Made by a program: the position numbers and the translations under genes. Of a stretch of DNA of 29,920 bases, positions 1-10,686 are shown in pieces. A model generated the notes under the pieces. It was not told the DNA's origin and ran no database searches. It saw nothing but the letters and a program-made list of their open reading frames with translations. Positions within the stretch are counted from its first letter, which is position 1; the number at the start of each line of letters is the position of its first letter. Source of the stretch: Patescibacteria group bacterium (GTDB taxonomy: Bacteria > Patescibacteriota > Gracilibacteria > UBA1369 > PNNO01); NCBI GenBank assembly GCA_024275695.1, contig JAJRYP010000018.1, forward strand, positions 1 to 29,920, read 5' to 3'.

Positions 1-2706
1 AAATCATTTGATTGCTACAACGAAGATAAAGATGGAGACGGGCTTCCGGATAATCTCGAATTATTCCAATATAACACGGATGCCAACAATCCTGATACTG
101 ACAATGGAGGTCTTGACGATCTATCTGAAATTCTTGAAGGGAAAGACCCGTTTAATCCGGATGACGATTTAATTTACGATAGCGACAAAGACGGCATGAC
201 AGATGAATGGGAAGAGACTTACGAGCTTGATCCGCTTAATCCGGCTGATGCTTATTTCGACAGCGACATAGACGGGTTAATTAATCTAAATGAATATGAG
301 CACAAGACAAATCCGCGTGATCCGGATACCGATGATGGAGGAATTCCGGATGGCGATGAAGTATGGCTACAATCATCCGATCCTTTGGATGAATCCGATG
401 ACACCGATAATGAGCTCCTTGAAGCCGGTGTCTATGCGGTCGGAGCAAATATAGAAAGAGACGTTGTCTATCAGACTATCGTAGCGGGCGAAGAAGAAGA
501 GGTTCCTGTCTACATCGACAATATGCCGGCAGATGGAGAATCTACTTTATTCCTTACAGCAGAGATAGTCGATGGAAATGGAGACATTATAACTAGTGAC
601 AATAGTAGCGTAGTTGAATTTATTATTCGATCCACGTCAACAACTAATACGGAAATTGAACAAAAAAAGGTACGTGTGAACGAAGGGGTTGCTATTACGC
701 AAGTTACTTCAAACATCAAGGCGGGACTTGTAGATATTGACGCAAGAATTCTCAATAATGAACATCCCGTTAAAACGCATAATCTTTTTATTGAGCCTTT
801 GGAGCCTGTTTCAATGGAGATTGTTGCAGCTTCTCCCGTAATTAAGACAGGCGGACTTTCCAAAACTCCTCTTACAATCACTCTTTATGACGAACATGGA
901 AATATAACTAACAATGACTTCTTTGAAATTACAGTTAAGGCCCAAGGGCCCGGAGAACTTGATGTGTCAGTAGACACAAATCCGGATCAAGAAGGAATTC
1001 AATTACAGTCCTATGAAGGAGTATTCAATGTAGACCTTTATTCCACGGATGTTGAAGGAGAGGTTAATGTTACCGCAAGCCTTACAAATGTTTCACCTTT
1101 GTCGTTAACAGCGCAGACAACCGTCTCGACAAAGGAAGATGTTGCCATTATCTTCACATCCGATAAAGATTTCCTTGTAGCGGACGGAGAGGATATTATA
1201 ATTCTTCGAGCTCGGGCGGTTGACAATAGCGGAAATCCTATCGCAGGATTTAATCAGCAAATAGTGTTCAAAACTTCTAATGATTCTGCCGGTGAGTTTA
1301 TTGATGATGCAGTTCAGAATCTTATTGATGGAGATTCGCAAATCAGATTTATGTCCGGAGTGAAAGTTGGACCGCTTGAAATAACGGCGACAGCTCCCGG
1401 AGTTGATCCCGGCTCTATTGTAATTCCAATGCTTGCCGGTGACGCATACGAAATTCGTCTAATTTCGGATGAAACTACTTTTGACGCATCACCGGAAAAC
1501 AATGTGAAAGTTGAAGCAAGCGTTTATGATAAGTACGGAAACTTTATCAACTATGAAAATGATATTCCAATCAGCTTCAGAATTACAGAAGCTACCGAAA
1601 AATACGCGAAAATCATTAGCGACGAAATCGTGGTTACCGAAAATGGAAAAGCCGAAGTATATCTGTCCGGAAAGAAAATTTCCGGACCGGTTAATTTAAT
1701 TGCTTCCGCGGAAGGGCTAATCTCGGGAACATTACAACTTGAAACAGTCAGCAAGGTTACAGGTACCGACCTTGTTGGAAATTATCCGGAGGTCATTTAT
1801 GCGACAATGCTTGGAGGACCGTTCGGAGACACTCAGAAGGACAAGTATATTGGAGGAGAATTGCTGTTTGCCGGAAAGACACAAGCTGTGACATCTACGA
1901 CAACACATCCAAAACCGCCCAGACCGCTAATACATATAGATCCCAATGGAGGTATAGACATTTTGGATGAAGCCCAAATGTCTACAAAGTTTATTGCGGC
2001 AAATGGGAATTTCATTCCTAACAGAGTACTTGTTCAGGATCCGGACTTCCGGGAAAACATTGCGGAAATTTATTTTGTCTATCCGCAAGATATGTCTATT
2101 GTTCATCGAAAGAATTCGTATAGCGAGATACTTCGAGAAGGAATTTTTGTTAAACAAATAACCGAACAAGAACAATATGATATTACTTTGCGTCAAGATA
2201 CAATCAGTATTACTCGTAATGGAATTGAAGCGGTGACTATTAACAACAATGGAAATCTACAGCTGTATGACAACTTGATTGATATTTCGATTAATGATGC
2301 TGACTCTCCTTTCTTAGCTTTATCAATTAAACGCGGAGAAGAAATAATCGCGGATGTTGTATTTGCTCAAAACCTTAATACGAACGTACAAATAGTTGAC
2401 GCGGATTTTGAATTCCAAGTCGGATATCCATATCAGCCGGGGATATATGTTAAACCTCTAACAACGCTTCCAAATTATGAAGTGGAGCCGGCGTATTCAG
2501 GTTATTCGACTCATATGTCGAAAGGAGCCCAAATTGTTAATACCGACCTTGAAATACCTCAAGAGCAGGCTCCCGGTTTTTCTTACTCATCTTTTGCCAG
2601 GGCGCTTGATGAACAAGGAGTTGGATTTGACGGAGATAACAAGCACGGACTATTCTTCGCAGCAGGAAATAGTGTTGGTGTGTCAAATGAACCGTACTCG
2701 TCTTAA
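1..2706 (+). CDS. Giant modular surface protein, N-terminal part (5' end outside window), closed by an in-frame TAA
   Basis: The frame is open from base 1, so the gene starts upstream of the window; an ATG at 196 is internal. Bases 1-430 encode thrombospondin-type-3/EF-hand-like calcium repeats (DKDGDGLPD, DSDKDGMTDEWE, DPDTDDGGIPDGDE). Next come about four Ig-like, invasin-style beta domains (roughly 415-800, 800-1110, 1130-1430, 1440-1770), marked by phrases such as LYDEHGN, AVDNSGNPI and VYDKYGN. Bases 1770-2703 encode a further beta-rich stretch I do not recognise. No membrane segment is visible. The role is inferred to be extracellular, in an S-layer, adhesin or fibre. The TAA at 2704-2706 is followed by in-frame, protein-like sequence, and the next long reading frame is the same protein continuing. 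This piece is therefore probably the front of a single polypeptide of more than 3500 residues, or the intact half of a broken gene. Domain classes are confident; exact function is unknown. Confidence 0.85.
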   Translation, partial: KSFDCYNEDKDGDGLPDNLELFQYNTDANNPDTDNGGLDDLSEILEGKDPFNPDDDLIYDSDKDGMTDEWEETYELDPLNPADAYFDSDIDGLINLNEYEHKTNPRDPDTDDGGIPDGDEVWLQSSDPLDESDDTDNELLEAGVYAVGANIERDVVYQTIVAGEEEEVPVYIDNMPADGESTLFLTAEIVDGNGDIITSDNSSVVEFIIRSTSTTNTEIEQKKVRVNEGVAITQVTSNIKAGLVDIDARILNNEHPVKTHNLFIEPLEPVSMEIVAASPVIKTGGLSKTPLTITLYDEHGNITNNDFFEITVKAQGPGELDVSVDTNPDQEGIQLQSYEGVFNVDLYSTDVEGEVNVTASLTNVSPLSLTAQTTVSTKEDVAIIFTSDKDFLVADGEDIIILRARAVDNSGNPIAGFNQQIVFKTSNDSAGEFIDDAVQNLIDGDSQIRFMSGVKVGPLEITATAPGVDPGSIVIPMLAGDAYEIRLISDETTFDASPENNVKVEASVYDKYGNFINYENDIPISFRITEATEKYAKIISDEIVVTENGKAEVYLSGKKISGPVNLIASAEGLISGTLQLETVSKVTGTDLVGNYPEVIYATMLGGPFGDTQKDKYIGGELLFAGKTQAVTSTTTHPKPPRPLIHIDPNGGIDILDEAQMSTKFIAANGNFIPNRVLVQDPDFRENIAEIYFVYPQDMSIVHRKNSYSEILREGIFVKQITEQEQYDITLRQDTISITRNGIEAVTINNNGNLQLYDNLIDISINDADSPFLALSIKRGEEIIADVVFAQNLNTNVQIVDADFEFQVGYPYQPGIYVKPLTTLPNYEVEPAYSGYSTHMSKGAQIVNTDLEIPQEQAPGFSYSSFARALDEQGVGFDGDNKHGLFFAAGNSVGVSNEPYSS
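2704..2706 (+). other. In-frame TAA interrupting the giant surface-protein frame
   Basis: Codons before it read NEPYSS and codons after it read IGINLGDPTVRIQNEDLAG, then YYGDEPVQEIMLVDYNNDTL, which runs directly into an FG-GAP/VCBS repeat. No stop occurs between 2707 and 10677 in this frame. One base change (for example from GAA, CAA or AAA) would restore the frame. No convincing new start with a ribosome site or signal peptide follows. Confidence 0.9.
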
Positions 2707-2817
2707 ATTGGAATCAATCTTGGAGACCCGACAGTTCGAATTCAAAATGAAGATCTGGCGGGAGCTTCCGGATACACCAAGGACATTGGACAACCACTTT
2801 ATTACGGTGACGAGCCG

Positions 2818-5800
2818 GTGCAAGAAATTATGCTTGTAGATTACAATAATGATACGTTAAAAGACATTTTATTGGCGTATGAAAATGGCGAAATAAGACT
2901 TCTACAGAACCAGCTTTCGGCAGATCAATTCAACAATAAAGGTCTGGTTCTCGACATTGCGAATGGAATTTACAGTGCCGGAAGTGGCGATTTTAATAAC
3001 GACGGCTATGACGATATAGTCGTGGCAACAAAAGAAAGCTGCATAGGTCAAGAGGTTTGTATAGATCTATATGTGAATAATGGTGGACAGTTTGATCGTA
3101 TTAATCTTGATTTGGATCTGGACGATAAAATATCCGACCTGAAAGTTGGCGACATGAACAATGACAACTTTGCAGACATTGTGATTGCGGATTTTTCCGG
3201 AAACATAAAAATTTATTACAACAACTTTGGTGAAATAGATCCAAAAGGACAAATTCTGGATAATCTGGGAATACGGATAAATAAAAACACAGATCTCAAA
3301 CAAGAAGTTTTAATTAGATATGCGGGTATGCCCGAGGAAGATCCTCTCTCTTATGAAGATGACTTTGATTACAAAGAACTTGAACTTCGCATGGGAGCGC
3401 CTGAAGTTAATCCTCATATAGGTACGGAAGATCGGACAAAACTTGAAACGCTCGGAGCAAATAAAAAAGATTTCGCTACTCCCGAAAAGCTAATGTTCAT
3501 ATACATGGACTCGGATCCGATATTCGGAACTGCGGATTCAAGCAAGAAAGCCGTGGATGTAAACGGATCAACACTAACAATTAAAGATAAAGTTGTTTAT
3601 ACAATTACTTTATTCAATTCAACAACAAACGATATCGAAGATGTAATGATTAACGATATCATGCCGGATATGTTTGAATTAGATCCGGAAAGTATAAGCT
3701 GTCTAAATTGCGGAGATGATGAAATAAAAGTAATAGAGACCGGATTAAGTCTAAGACCGTTTGTGATTAGCGGAATTAATATACCTGCCGGTGAATCAAG
3801 AACTGTCACATATGAGATTGAAACTGTCTCTGTTCCAAAAGTTTCAATTGAATTAAATAAAAACTATGACGAGCCGTTTATTAAAGATGCGTATCTTGAT
3901 ATAAGCGCAAACCCGGAAGGCAATAATTCGGGCAAACTTATTTTCTTCTATTCGGTAGGACAGGACCCTGAAACCGGAAGGATGTCTTATGCAACACACA
4001 TTGCTGAAGTCGACAACGGAGAACCTTTACAGGGACCCGACATAGAAATCCCGCCTGACAATAACGACGATGGTTTCCCCGACGACGCACCGAACGATCT
4101 AAAAAACGTTTATGATAATCTTACAAAAGAAGATGAAGATAATGACGGTATTCCGAACACTTGGGATGAAGTTAGCGGAGCAATTGATAAAGTCACGGAC
4201 AAAGTAATTAATTCGCTTGGAGAAATGTCATGTGGTGGTGGCAGCGGTGGTCTTCCCATTCCAATAAATTTTGCTTTTTTTGCTCCGGGACCAATAAATA
4301 TAATGGGGATTCCCGGTGGAACCGACCCCGGACTTCCCGTATTCGGGTGGGGCGCGCCTTCTACAATTCCTATATGGCCGCCAACACCGTATCAATCAAC
4401 AACCGGAGGAAGGCTTTACATAGTTCCCACATTAACCGGTAAACTTGCAACAGCAGTGTGTCTTGGCCCTTACATGGGCGGATCTTGTTGGAGTTTTGTT
4501 ATTCCGGATATTCCGGGATTCCCTCCTTCGTCCGGAGGCGGCTCGGGTGTTGTTGACACAAAAAGCTATTGTGAGGTTATTACAGAGTCATCAGCAAGCT
4601 CTATGATCAAAGCGGCTGATTTTACAAGTTCGCCAAATACGAGCAGCGTTTTGATTAACGGACAGGGCCTTACGTCAACAAATATTCCTCAGGATAGTGA
4701 TATTGCTCATTCCTTAAGACCTGAGAATGCCGGACTCACAGGCAGCTCGGCTCTCAACAATTACAGCGTTAATATATCAGCGAGTACAAATGTAAAGATA
4801 CCCGGATTCGTAAATACAATCACATCCTGGTTTGCAAAGCAGCAGGAAGAAGTTGTTACAAAGCTTGCAGATCTTCCGGATTTATATGTTATATATCCAA
4901 ATCCGCAGTCGATTGTTAATCCCATGCCGCCGGAACCTGAATTCAAAAACTTCACCGATGTCCTTACATACGTTAATAAATTACCACTTGTAGATCTTGA
5001 ATCTCGATCGATACTTATTAAAATTCCGGCAATCAGTCAAAAAGAAATCATTAAAATGCAAAATGAACTAAAGCAATGGGTAGTCGCGGCAAAGGCTGAA
5101 CTTAAACGAGCTAAAGCGGTATGGGGATGTGATAAAAAATCGGGACAACAGACAATTTGTGACAAACTCATTGTAGACACCGGAGCAGTAATTCAAAAAG
5201 TAGAAAAGAATATCAAAAGACTTGAAGAATACAAGAAACTGCCACGCAAGATTGTTGAATGGAGAAATGTACATATGAAGTACATTTATCAAGTCATCTG
5301 TTATCTTGATACGATAATTCAATACATGGGCGGATACATCAAAAAACAAGAAGTTCGAATAAAAGAATGGATTAATCTGGTTAAACAAATTAGGGAAACG
5401 CTTAAGTCGTGGAGTATGGCTGCTAATCTTATGGTCGACTACATGAAATGTGATTCATGCAAAACCGAAAGAAACACACTCATATCACTTCTAATGAACT
5501 TTATGGTTGTGATACCGGAATTGCCGGTCATACCAATGCCAAAATGGCCCGACTTTTATTTTGACTTTTCACAAATTAAGCTCGGATTAAAAATCATTTG
5601 GCCTGATGTGAAGTTTAAAGCGGAACAGATAATCTTCCCCAGTCTGCCAACGCTTACAATTCCGGACGTACCAACAATCAACGTAAATCTGGATGATCTT
5701 GAAATACCTGAATTACCGGCACTTCCCCAGTTGCCGGAATTGCCGGACTTACCTCCGTTACCTCTACCAACCCTACCGGACATACCTAAACCACCGGAGA

Positions 5801-8800
5801 TTCCGAATATTCTTCCGCCGCTTAAGCTAACACTTGGCGCAATGTCCAAGGTTGTTAAAATACTTTGTTTACTTAAAAAAGGACTACTTCCGGTTAATGA
5901 ATCATATTTAAAAACTCACATTGAATCATTAACTTCACGTCCTCTTAAAGCAACTCTGCCATTGGATTTCTTATTCAAATTTCAATCTCCAAACATAAGT
6001 CTGCCGTTTGTTGAAAAAATTAAAGTAACCACCAAAATTGACTTCAGTCTGGAGACTGAACAAATTTACAATGTTGCAAATGATGTTGCAAAGGTTTGGA
6101 ACAGCATAGCCACAGATCTTGTGGAAGCCGCAAATAAAGGAACAGATATTGTTGAGGATGCGTCCGGTTCGCTTGCGAATCCAAATATCCCCCAAGGAAG
6201 CATTAACCTTGATTTATCAACTTATCTTCAAGAAGAAATAGACAACACTTATGCTATGCTTATTGAACAATCCCGGAAGCAACAAGAATATACCGATTCT
6301 CTTCCGGACTCATATCAGCTTGTCGCCAAGCAGTCATATATAGATCCGAATCACTCGAATCTTAATCAAAATATCGATGAAATTAAAGCTCGTATCGCAA
6401 ATGAAAACTTACCGAAATCGGTTCAACAAAACGATTTAACGGCACTTCGAAACGCAATGATTGCATTTGTTGACGACAACGAAAGCTACGACGACATTGT
6501 ATATCTGACAGACAATTACCCATCCCTAACTGACTACATTAACAAAGAAGTTCTTATAGCAAGTACGGATCCAACTCCTCTTCCTTCCAGAGACAGTGAA
6601 AATCCGCAAGGATTCGGCGAAATAGAAGAAATAGCCAGATTAATTGCAATTAATACTGATGCAGTATCATCTAATCTTGTTGATTCCAATGCCGCAATGA
6701 ATCCATCCATTGGACAATTTGTAGAAGGATTGTTTGTCTACAATGCGAATTCTTCAATAAACGAAAAAATATTAATGTACAAGGGAGAGCAAGGGTTACA
6801 GCACAATGGAGCATTCATGGACATAGACGAAGACAACGACGAAGATATAATTTATTCCTATGGCGGCAATGTCTATCTGAAAGAAAATTATATGAACCCA
6901 AAATCAAGCAAATACTTAAAATACAGTGCCAAGAGTCCAAGTGTATATAATCTGTCGGAATTTATACCATTCAGTCCGGCTGTCAACGGATATGAAACTA
7001 ATTATGAATCCGGAACAGAAACAGACTTTAATTGGACAGCAGATTATTCGTCTCAAACAGCCGGTTATGAAATTGTCTATAAAGATAGCTTACAGGATTT
7101 TGATAAGCCATATCTAACACCGTCCCATAAGATTAACATATTTGAAAAACCCGAAACATTCACAACAATCGGACGAGTACGCGAAGACATTGAAATAACG
7201 GCAATTCAAGGAACATTCACGGTAAACGGAGAAACAACTTCACTATATACGTTTGGTGACACAATAGAAACAGGTAACGATTCAAATACTGAAGTGATTA
7301 TTACATTCTCGGATAGTAGTCAAATCGTTCTTTTTGCAAATACTTCAATAACATTGCCCGAATATATTCCCGGCAATTTAACAGTAACAGTCCACAAAGG
7401 GAATCCGGTATTTAGAAGTAACTTTTTCACAAACATTTTCTTACAAGAAGGATCCAGTGTAGTTACTGAAGATGGAGAGGCTACTCTTGAATATAAAAAC
7501 GGTGACAAAATCACCGTACAACCAAACACAGTATTCTTTGGCTCATTCACGGAAGAAGGATATGCATACATTGAGCAGGCAGAGGGAGATGCAGTAATTA
7601 CAGCAATCCCCAGAACAATTGTCGATCCGTTCTCGTCAACGCAACTTGTCCGGACAGGACAAATAATCCATACAATGGAGGATTCAACCCTTATTATTAG
7701 GCCTGAAGAAGACAGTAGGCAAGTTCTCGAATTAAGCGCAAACACAATACTGCCGATTCCTCAGAGTTATGCATCAAGCTTGCAGCTAAATGTCATGTCG
7801 GGAAAAGTGGAAATAATGACACCTGACACTGAACGCATCGAGAATATACCGCTTGAGAAAGGCATGTTTGTACAATTTGGAGACACAATTTCCGTGTCTA
7901 ACGGACAAGTTATAGTCAAATACTCGTTCGGACCTCAGACATATCTAAATACAGGAGACACATTAACTTTTAAGGAATTGATTGATCCTGACAACCCGTT
8001 CTTCACATTAGATACGGATATTGAAAACTACTATTCGCAAATATATACATTCAATAATAGCGGATATAGAAGCAATCCTTCTCAAGTTGAACTATTCGCT
8101 CCACAGCTTTGTTCGGACAAAGATGTACCTTTTGCGGAAGCAGGTCCATCATCAAAACAAGTAGTCATATTTCAGGAACTTGAAATAGACGCATCGAAAT
8201 CATTCGATACCTCGGGTAAAATAATCAAATACTATTTGGATACAAATCCATCAGATGACTCGGATGGCGACGATGACCCTGAAAACGATATTGATATTGT
8301 AAACGAAAATCCTCTTGATCCGGTATTTAAACTTGGACCTTTTGAAGAGACGGGAACAAAGCAGGTTGTACTAAATGTTGTTGACGAATCAAGAAATATT
8401 GGTAAACAGATTATAGATATTGAAATCATTGTTCCTGCAATAACTCTAAATAAATCTTCAGGTCATGAAGATAGAGTTACAGGATCAATTGATCCACCTG
8501 CCAACAACATCCCGATTCATCTTGTGAGAAACAGAGATGGAGTAATAAAACAGATTATAACTGATTCCGCGGATGAGTTTGGACAATACTTTACAGACAA
8601 AGATGGTGAATTTGTAATTACCGACCTTGAATACGAAGACACAATTCTATTACGAAATTCAGATGGTGACGTTATTGCAGAAATTGATAATACAACGGGA
8701 CGCATCATAATTGTCGACGACAGATACTATATTGATGTCCTTGAGGCAACGCCGCCAAATCTACCAACAAGAGTAGTGGTCAAAGAAAAAGAAACGGAAA

Positions 8801-10680
8801 CAATAATGTTGACACTTCTAATGATTCCCGATTTAAACACAGATGTAAGCATTGACCGGACAGACATTTTCTACACCGAAGAAGCAATCGCGAACTACGA
8901 AGGTGTCCACATAAAAGATGTAAATACAACAGATACCTTTGAAATAACACCTCTGCCGGCATCCGATCCAAACTTTACAGGCGCAGCGGAAATTCGTGAA
9001 ACTTCAACTGATTCAAGAATCTCAATTATCGATTCGGGAGGAAATATCTATTTCTTTAACGAGCATCTGGATCTAAGGCTTAAACAGGCTAAAGCCGCCG
9101 ATGAGCCGATTCTTATAGAAATGCTTTATGATACTGACGTTATAGCCGAAATCTATATAGCGATAAATAACGGTAGGTTCGCGGAAGTCACAAATAGACA
9201 AACTCTTAACATGCCTCCTGAAAGCAACCTTGTCTCCGATCAGGATAAAGATGGAATGCCGGACTGGTTCGAATTCAAATATGGATTCGACGCGCAAAAT
9301 CCCGGTGACGCAATAGAAGATGCAGATGAGGATGGACTCTCTAATCTTGAAGAATCGCGGCTTGGAACAAATCCGCTTGATTCTGACAGCGATGGTGACG
9401 GCTTTACCGATAGCGAAGAAGTCGCATATGGAAAAGACCCGACACAAAAAGCTTCATCGCCGTTTGTTGATGTATCCGCCCGGCATCCTTATTACGAAAG
9501 TATTCTAAATTTATCACAAAGAAATATTTTAAGAGGAACATTGCAAGAAGGCGATCTGTATTTCAATCCGGATTCATTTATAACAAGGCGGGACTTTGCG
9601 GATGTTATTCTAAAAATGCTTTGTATCGTACCAAGATCGGAAAGCTATAAACAGCCGCCTTTGTTCTCAGACATGCCATTCACAGAATCGACCGAGCTCG
9701 GCCAAGACTACTACTACCCGGTAGTCAAAGAAGCAGTCCTCCGGGGCTTCATCACCGGTTACATAGGCGAAATAGACCAAGAAACCGGCCTCGCTCCGTT
9801 TAAACCTTTAAACACAATTTCGCGCGCTGAAGCGACAAAGATTGTACTGGAAGCACTTGAACATCAAAAAATTATAACCCTTAGAAACGTACAACAAGCT
9901 AAAGATGAAGCGTGGTATGAGCCTTACATGAAACTTGCAACGGACATAACACCAACACTTCTTGAAGAAAGCGCAGTGAAACAAACATACATCCTAACCC
10001 CGGAAGAAGCGGCAGATCCAAATGCGCCAATAACTCGCGCAGAATTTGTTGCACTTGCGGATCGTGTACTCCAAGCATTTGACTGCTATGAAATTGATGA
10101 CGACAAAGATGGAATGCCAAGCGTATGGGAACTTCAGTACGGTCTTGATCCCTTTGATCCTTCAGACGCGAATCAGGACCCGGATAAAGAAGGACTCATT
10201 AATCTGGATGAATATCGCTTTGGAACGGATCCGTTTAATCCCGATACCGATGCCGGTGGAACAAACGACAAAGATGAAGTTGACCATGGAACAAACCCTG
10301 TAAACTTCCCTGCCGACGATCCTTTTGATGACGATAATGACGGACTTACAACCCAAGATGAAATAAATATTTATGGAACCGATCCGTATAACCCCGATAC
10401 TGACGGCGGAAGCGTTATGGACGGACTTGAAGTTTCTCGTGGAACAGATCCTCTGGATCCTTCTGACGACTTACTCTCCATTGCAAGAGATCCCAGAAGC
10501 GGACTTGAAGAAGGTATTTATATTGTTGAAGAGGTATGTAATTCGTGCCCATGTGTATCCGCGATTGATCATAAAGCGGATTTAATACCAAGCGATCTTT
10601 TCTTTTCAATCATTAGTACAGCCGACCTTTCTACCATATTCGCAAAAAGCAATCAGCTTATCTTTAAAGGACTTAAATAA
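2818..10680 (+). CDS. Giant modular SLH/TSP3/FG-GAP/FecR-like surface protein, continuation after the in-frame TAA
   Basis: The frame is open from 2707; the first near-standard start is GTG at 2818, without a signal peptide or clear ribosome site, so it probably continues the upstream frame. Domains in order are: FG-GAP/VCBS calcium repeats (2830-3230: DYNNDTLKDI, DFNNDGYDDIV, DMNNDNFADIV); a DUF11-like beta domain (3540-3840); a Gly/Pro-rich stretch with cysteines (4220-4570); long helices (4960-5500); a Pro-x-Leu rod (5640-5830); another FG-GAP copy (6810-6890); a fibronectin-III-like segment (6960-7130); FecR-like domains (7150-7990); a PKD-like domain (8120-8430); a carboxypeptidase-regulatory-like fold (8450-8690); TSP3 repeats (9230-9450); about three SLH repeats (9450-10090); and more TSP3 repeats (10095-10470). 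SLH repeats usually bind cell-wall polymers. In CPR the attachment target is unclear. The next gene starts six bases after the TAA. Confidence 0.85.
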   Translation: MQEIMLVDYNNDTLKDILLAYENGEIRLLQNQLSADQFNNKGLVLDIANGIYSAGSGDFNNDGYDDIVVATKESCIGQEVCIDLYVNNGGQFDRINLDLDLDDKISDLKVGDMNNDNFADIVIADFSGNIKIYYNNFGEIDPKGQILDNLGIRINKNTDLKQEVLIRYAGMPEEDPLSYEDDFDYKELELRMGAPEVNPHIGTEDRTKLETLGANKKDFATPEKLMFIYMDSDPIFGTADSSKKAVDVNGSTLTIKDKVVYTITLFNSTTNDIEDVMINDIMPDMFELDPESISCLNCGDDEIKVIETGLSLRPFVISGINIPAGESRTVTYEIETVSVPKVSIELNKNYDEPFIKDAYLDISANPEGNNSGKLIFFYSVGQDPETGRMSYATHIAEVDNGEPLQGPDIEIPPDNNDDGFPDDAPNDLKNVYDNLTKEDEDNDGIPNTWDEVSGAIDKVTDKVINSLGEMSCGGGSGGLPIPINFAFFAPGPINIMGIPGGTDPGLPVFGWGAPSTIPIWPPTPYQSTTGGRLYIVPTLTGKLATAVCLGPYMGGSCWSFVIPDIPGFPPSSGGGSGVVDTKSYCEVITESSASSMIKAADFTSSPNTSSVLINGQGLTSTNIPQDSDIAHSLRPENAGLTGSSALNNYSVNISASTNVKIPGFVNTITSWFAKQQEEVVTKLADLPDLYVIYPNPQSIVNPMPPEPEFKNFTDVLTYVNKLPLVDLESRSILIKIPAISQKEIIKMQNELKQWVVAAKAELKRAKAVWGCDKKSGQQTICDKLIVDTGAVIQKVEKNIKRLEEYKKLPRKIVEWRNVHMKYIYQVICYLDTIIQYMGGYIKKQEVRIKEWINLVKQIRETLKSWSMAANLMVDYMKCDSCKTERNTLISLLMNFMVVIPELPVIPMPKWPDFYFDFSQIKLGLKIIWPDVKFKAEQIIFPSLPTLTIPDVPTINVNLDDLEIPELPALPQLPELPDLPPLPLPTLPDIPKPPEIPNILPPLKLTLGAMSKVVKILCLLKKGLLPVNESYLKTHIESLTSRPLKATLPLDFLFKFQSPNISLPFVEKIKVTTKIDFSLETEQIYNVANDVAKVWNSIATDLVEAANKGTDIVEDASGSLANPNIPQGSINLDLSTYLQEEIDNTYAMLIEQSRKQQEYTDSLPDSYQLVAKQSYIDPNHSNLNQNIDEIKARIANENLPKSVQQNDLTALRNAMIAFVDDNESYDDIVYLTDNYPSLTDYINKEVLIASTDPTPLPSRDSENPQGFGEIEEIARLIAINTDAVSSNLVDSNAAMNPSIGQFVEGLFVYNANSSINEKILMYKGEQGLQHNGAFMDIDEDNDEDIIYSYGGNVYLKENYMNPKSSKYLKYSAKSPSVYNLSEFIPFSPAVNGYETNYESGTETDFNWTADYSSQTAGYEIVYKDSLQDFDKPYLTPSHKINIFEKPETFTTIGRVREDIEITAIQGTFTVNGETTSLYTFGDTIETGNDSNTEVIITFSDSSQIVLFANTSITLPEYIPGNLTVTVHKGNPVFRSNFFTNIFLQEGSSVVTEDGEATLEYKNGDKITVQPNTVFFGSFTEEGYAYIEQAEGDAVITAIPRTIVDPFSSTQLVRTGQIIHTMEDSTLIIRPEEDSRQVLELSANTILPIPQSYASSLQLNVMSGKVEIMTPDTERIENIPLEKGMFVQFGDTISVSNGQVIVKYSFGPQTYLNTGDTLTFKELIDPDNPFFTLDTDIENYYSQIYTFNNSGYRSNPSQVELFAPQLCSDKDVPFAEAGPSSKQVVIFQELEIDASKSFDTSGKIIKYYLDTNPSDDSDGDDDPENDIDIVNENPLDPVFKLGPFEETGTKQVVLNVVDESRNIGKQIIDIEIIVPAITLNKSSGHEDRVTGSIDPPANNIPIHLVRNRDGVIKQIITDSADEFGQYFTDKDGEFVITDLEYEDTILLRNSDGDVIAEIDNTTGRIIIVDDRYYIDVLEATPPNLPTRVVVKEKETETIMLTLLMIPDLNTDVSIDRTDIFYTEEAIANYEGVHIKDVNTTDTFEITPLPASDPNFTGAAEIRETSTDSRISIIDSGGNIYFFNEHLDLRLKQAKAADEPILIEMLYDTDVIAEIYIAINNGRFAEVTNRQTLNMPPESNLVSDQDKDGMPDWFEFKYGFDAQNPGDAIEDADEDGLSNLEESRLGTNPLDSDSDGDGFTDSEEVAYGKDPTQKASSPFVDVSARHPYYESILNLSQRNILRGTLQEGDLYFNPDSFITRRDFADVILKMLCIVPRSESYKQPPLFSDMPFTESTELGQDYYYPVVKEAVLRGFITGYIGEIDQETGLAPFKPLNTISRAEATKIVLEALEHQKIITLRNVQQAKDEAWYEPYMKLATDITPTLLEESAVKQTYILTPEEAADPNAPITRAEFVALADRVLQAFDCYEIDDDKDGMPSVWELQYGLDPFDPSDANQDPDKEGLINLDEYRFGTDPFNPDTDAGGTNDKDEVDHGTNPVNFPADDPFDDDNDGLTTQDEINIYGTDPYNPDTDGGSVMDGLEVSRGTDPLDPSDDLLSIARDPRSGLEEGIYIVEEVCNSCPCVSAIDHKADLIPSDLFFSIISTADLSTIFAKSNQLIFKGLK

Positions 10681-10686
10681 CATATT

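Noticed and set aside
7320..7745. Minus-strand frame of 141 codons
   Set aside because: It lies wholly inside the FecR-like part of the giant gene, and its translation is Ser/Val-rich, as expected of an antisense shadow.
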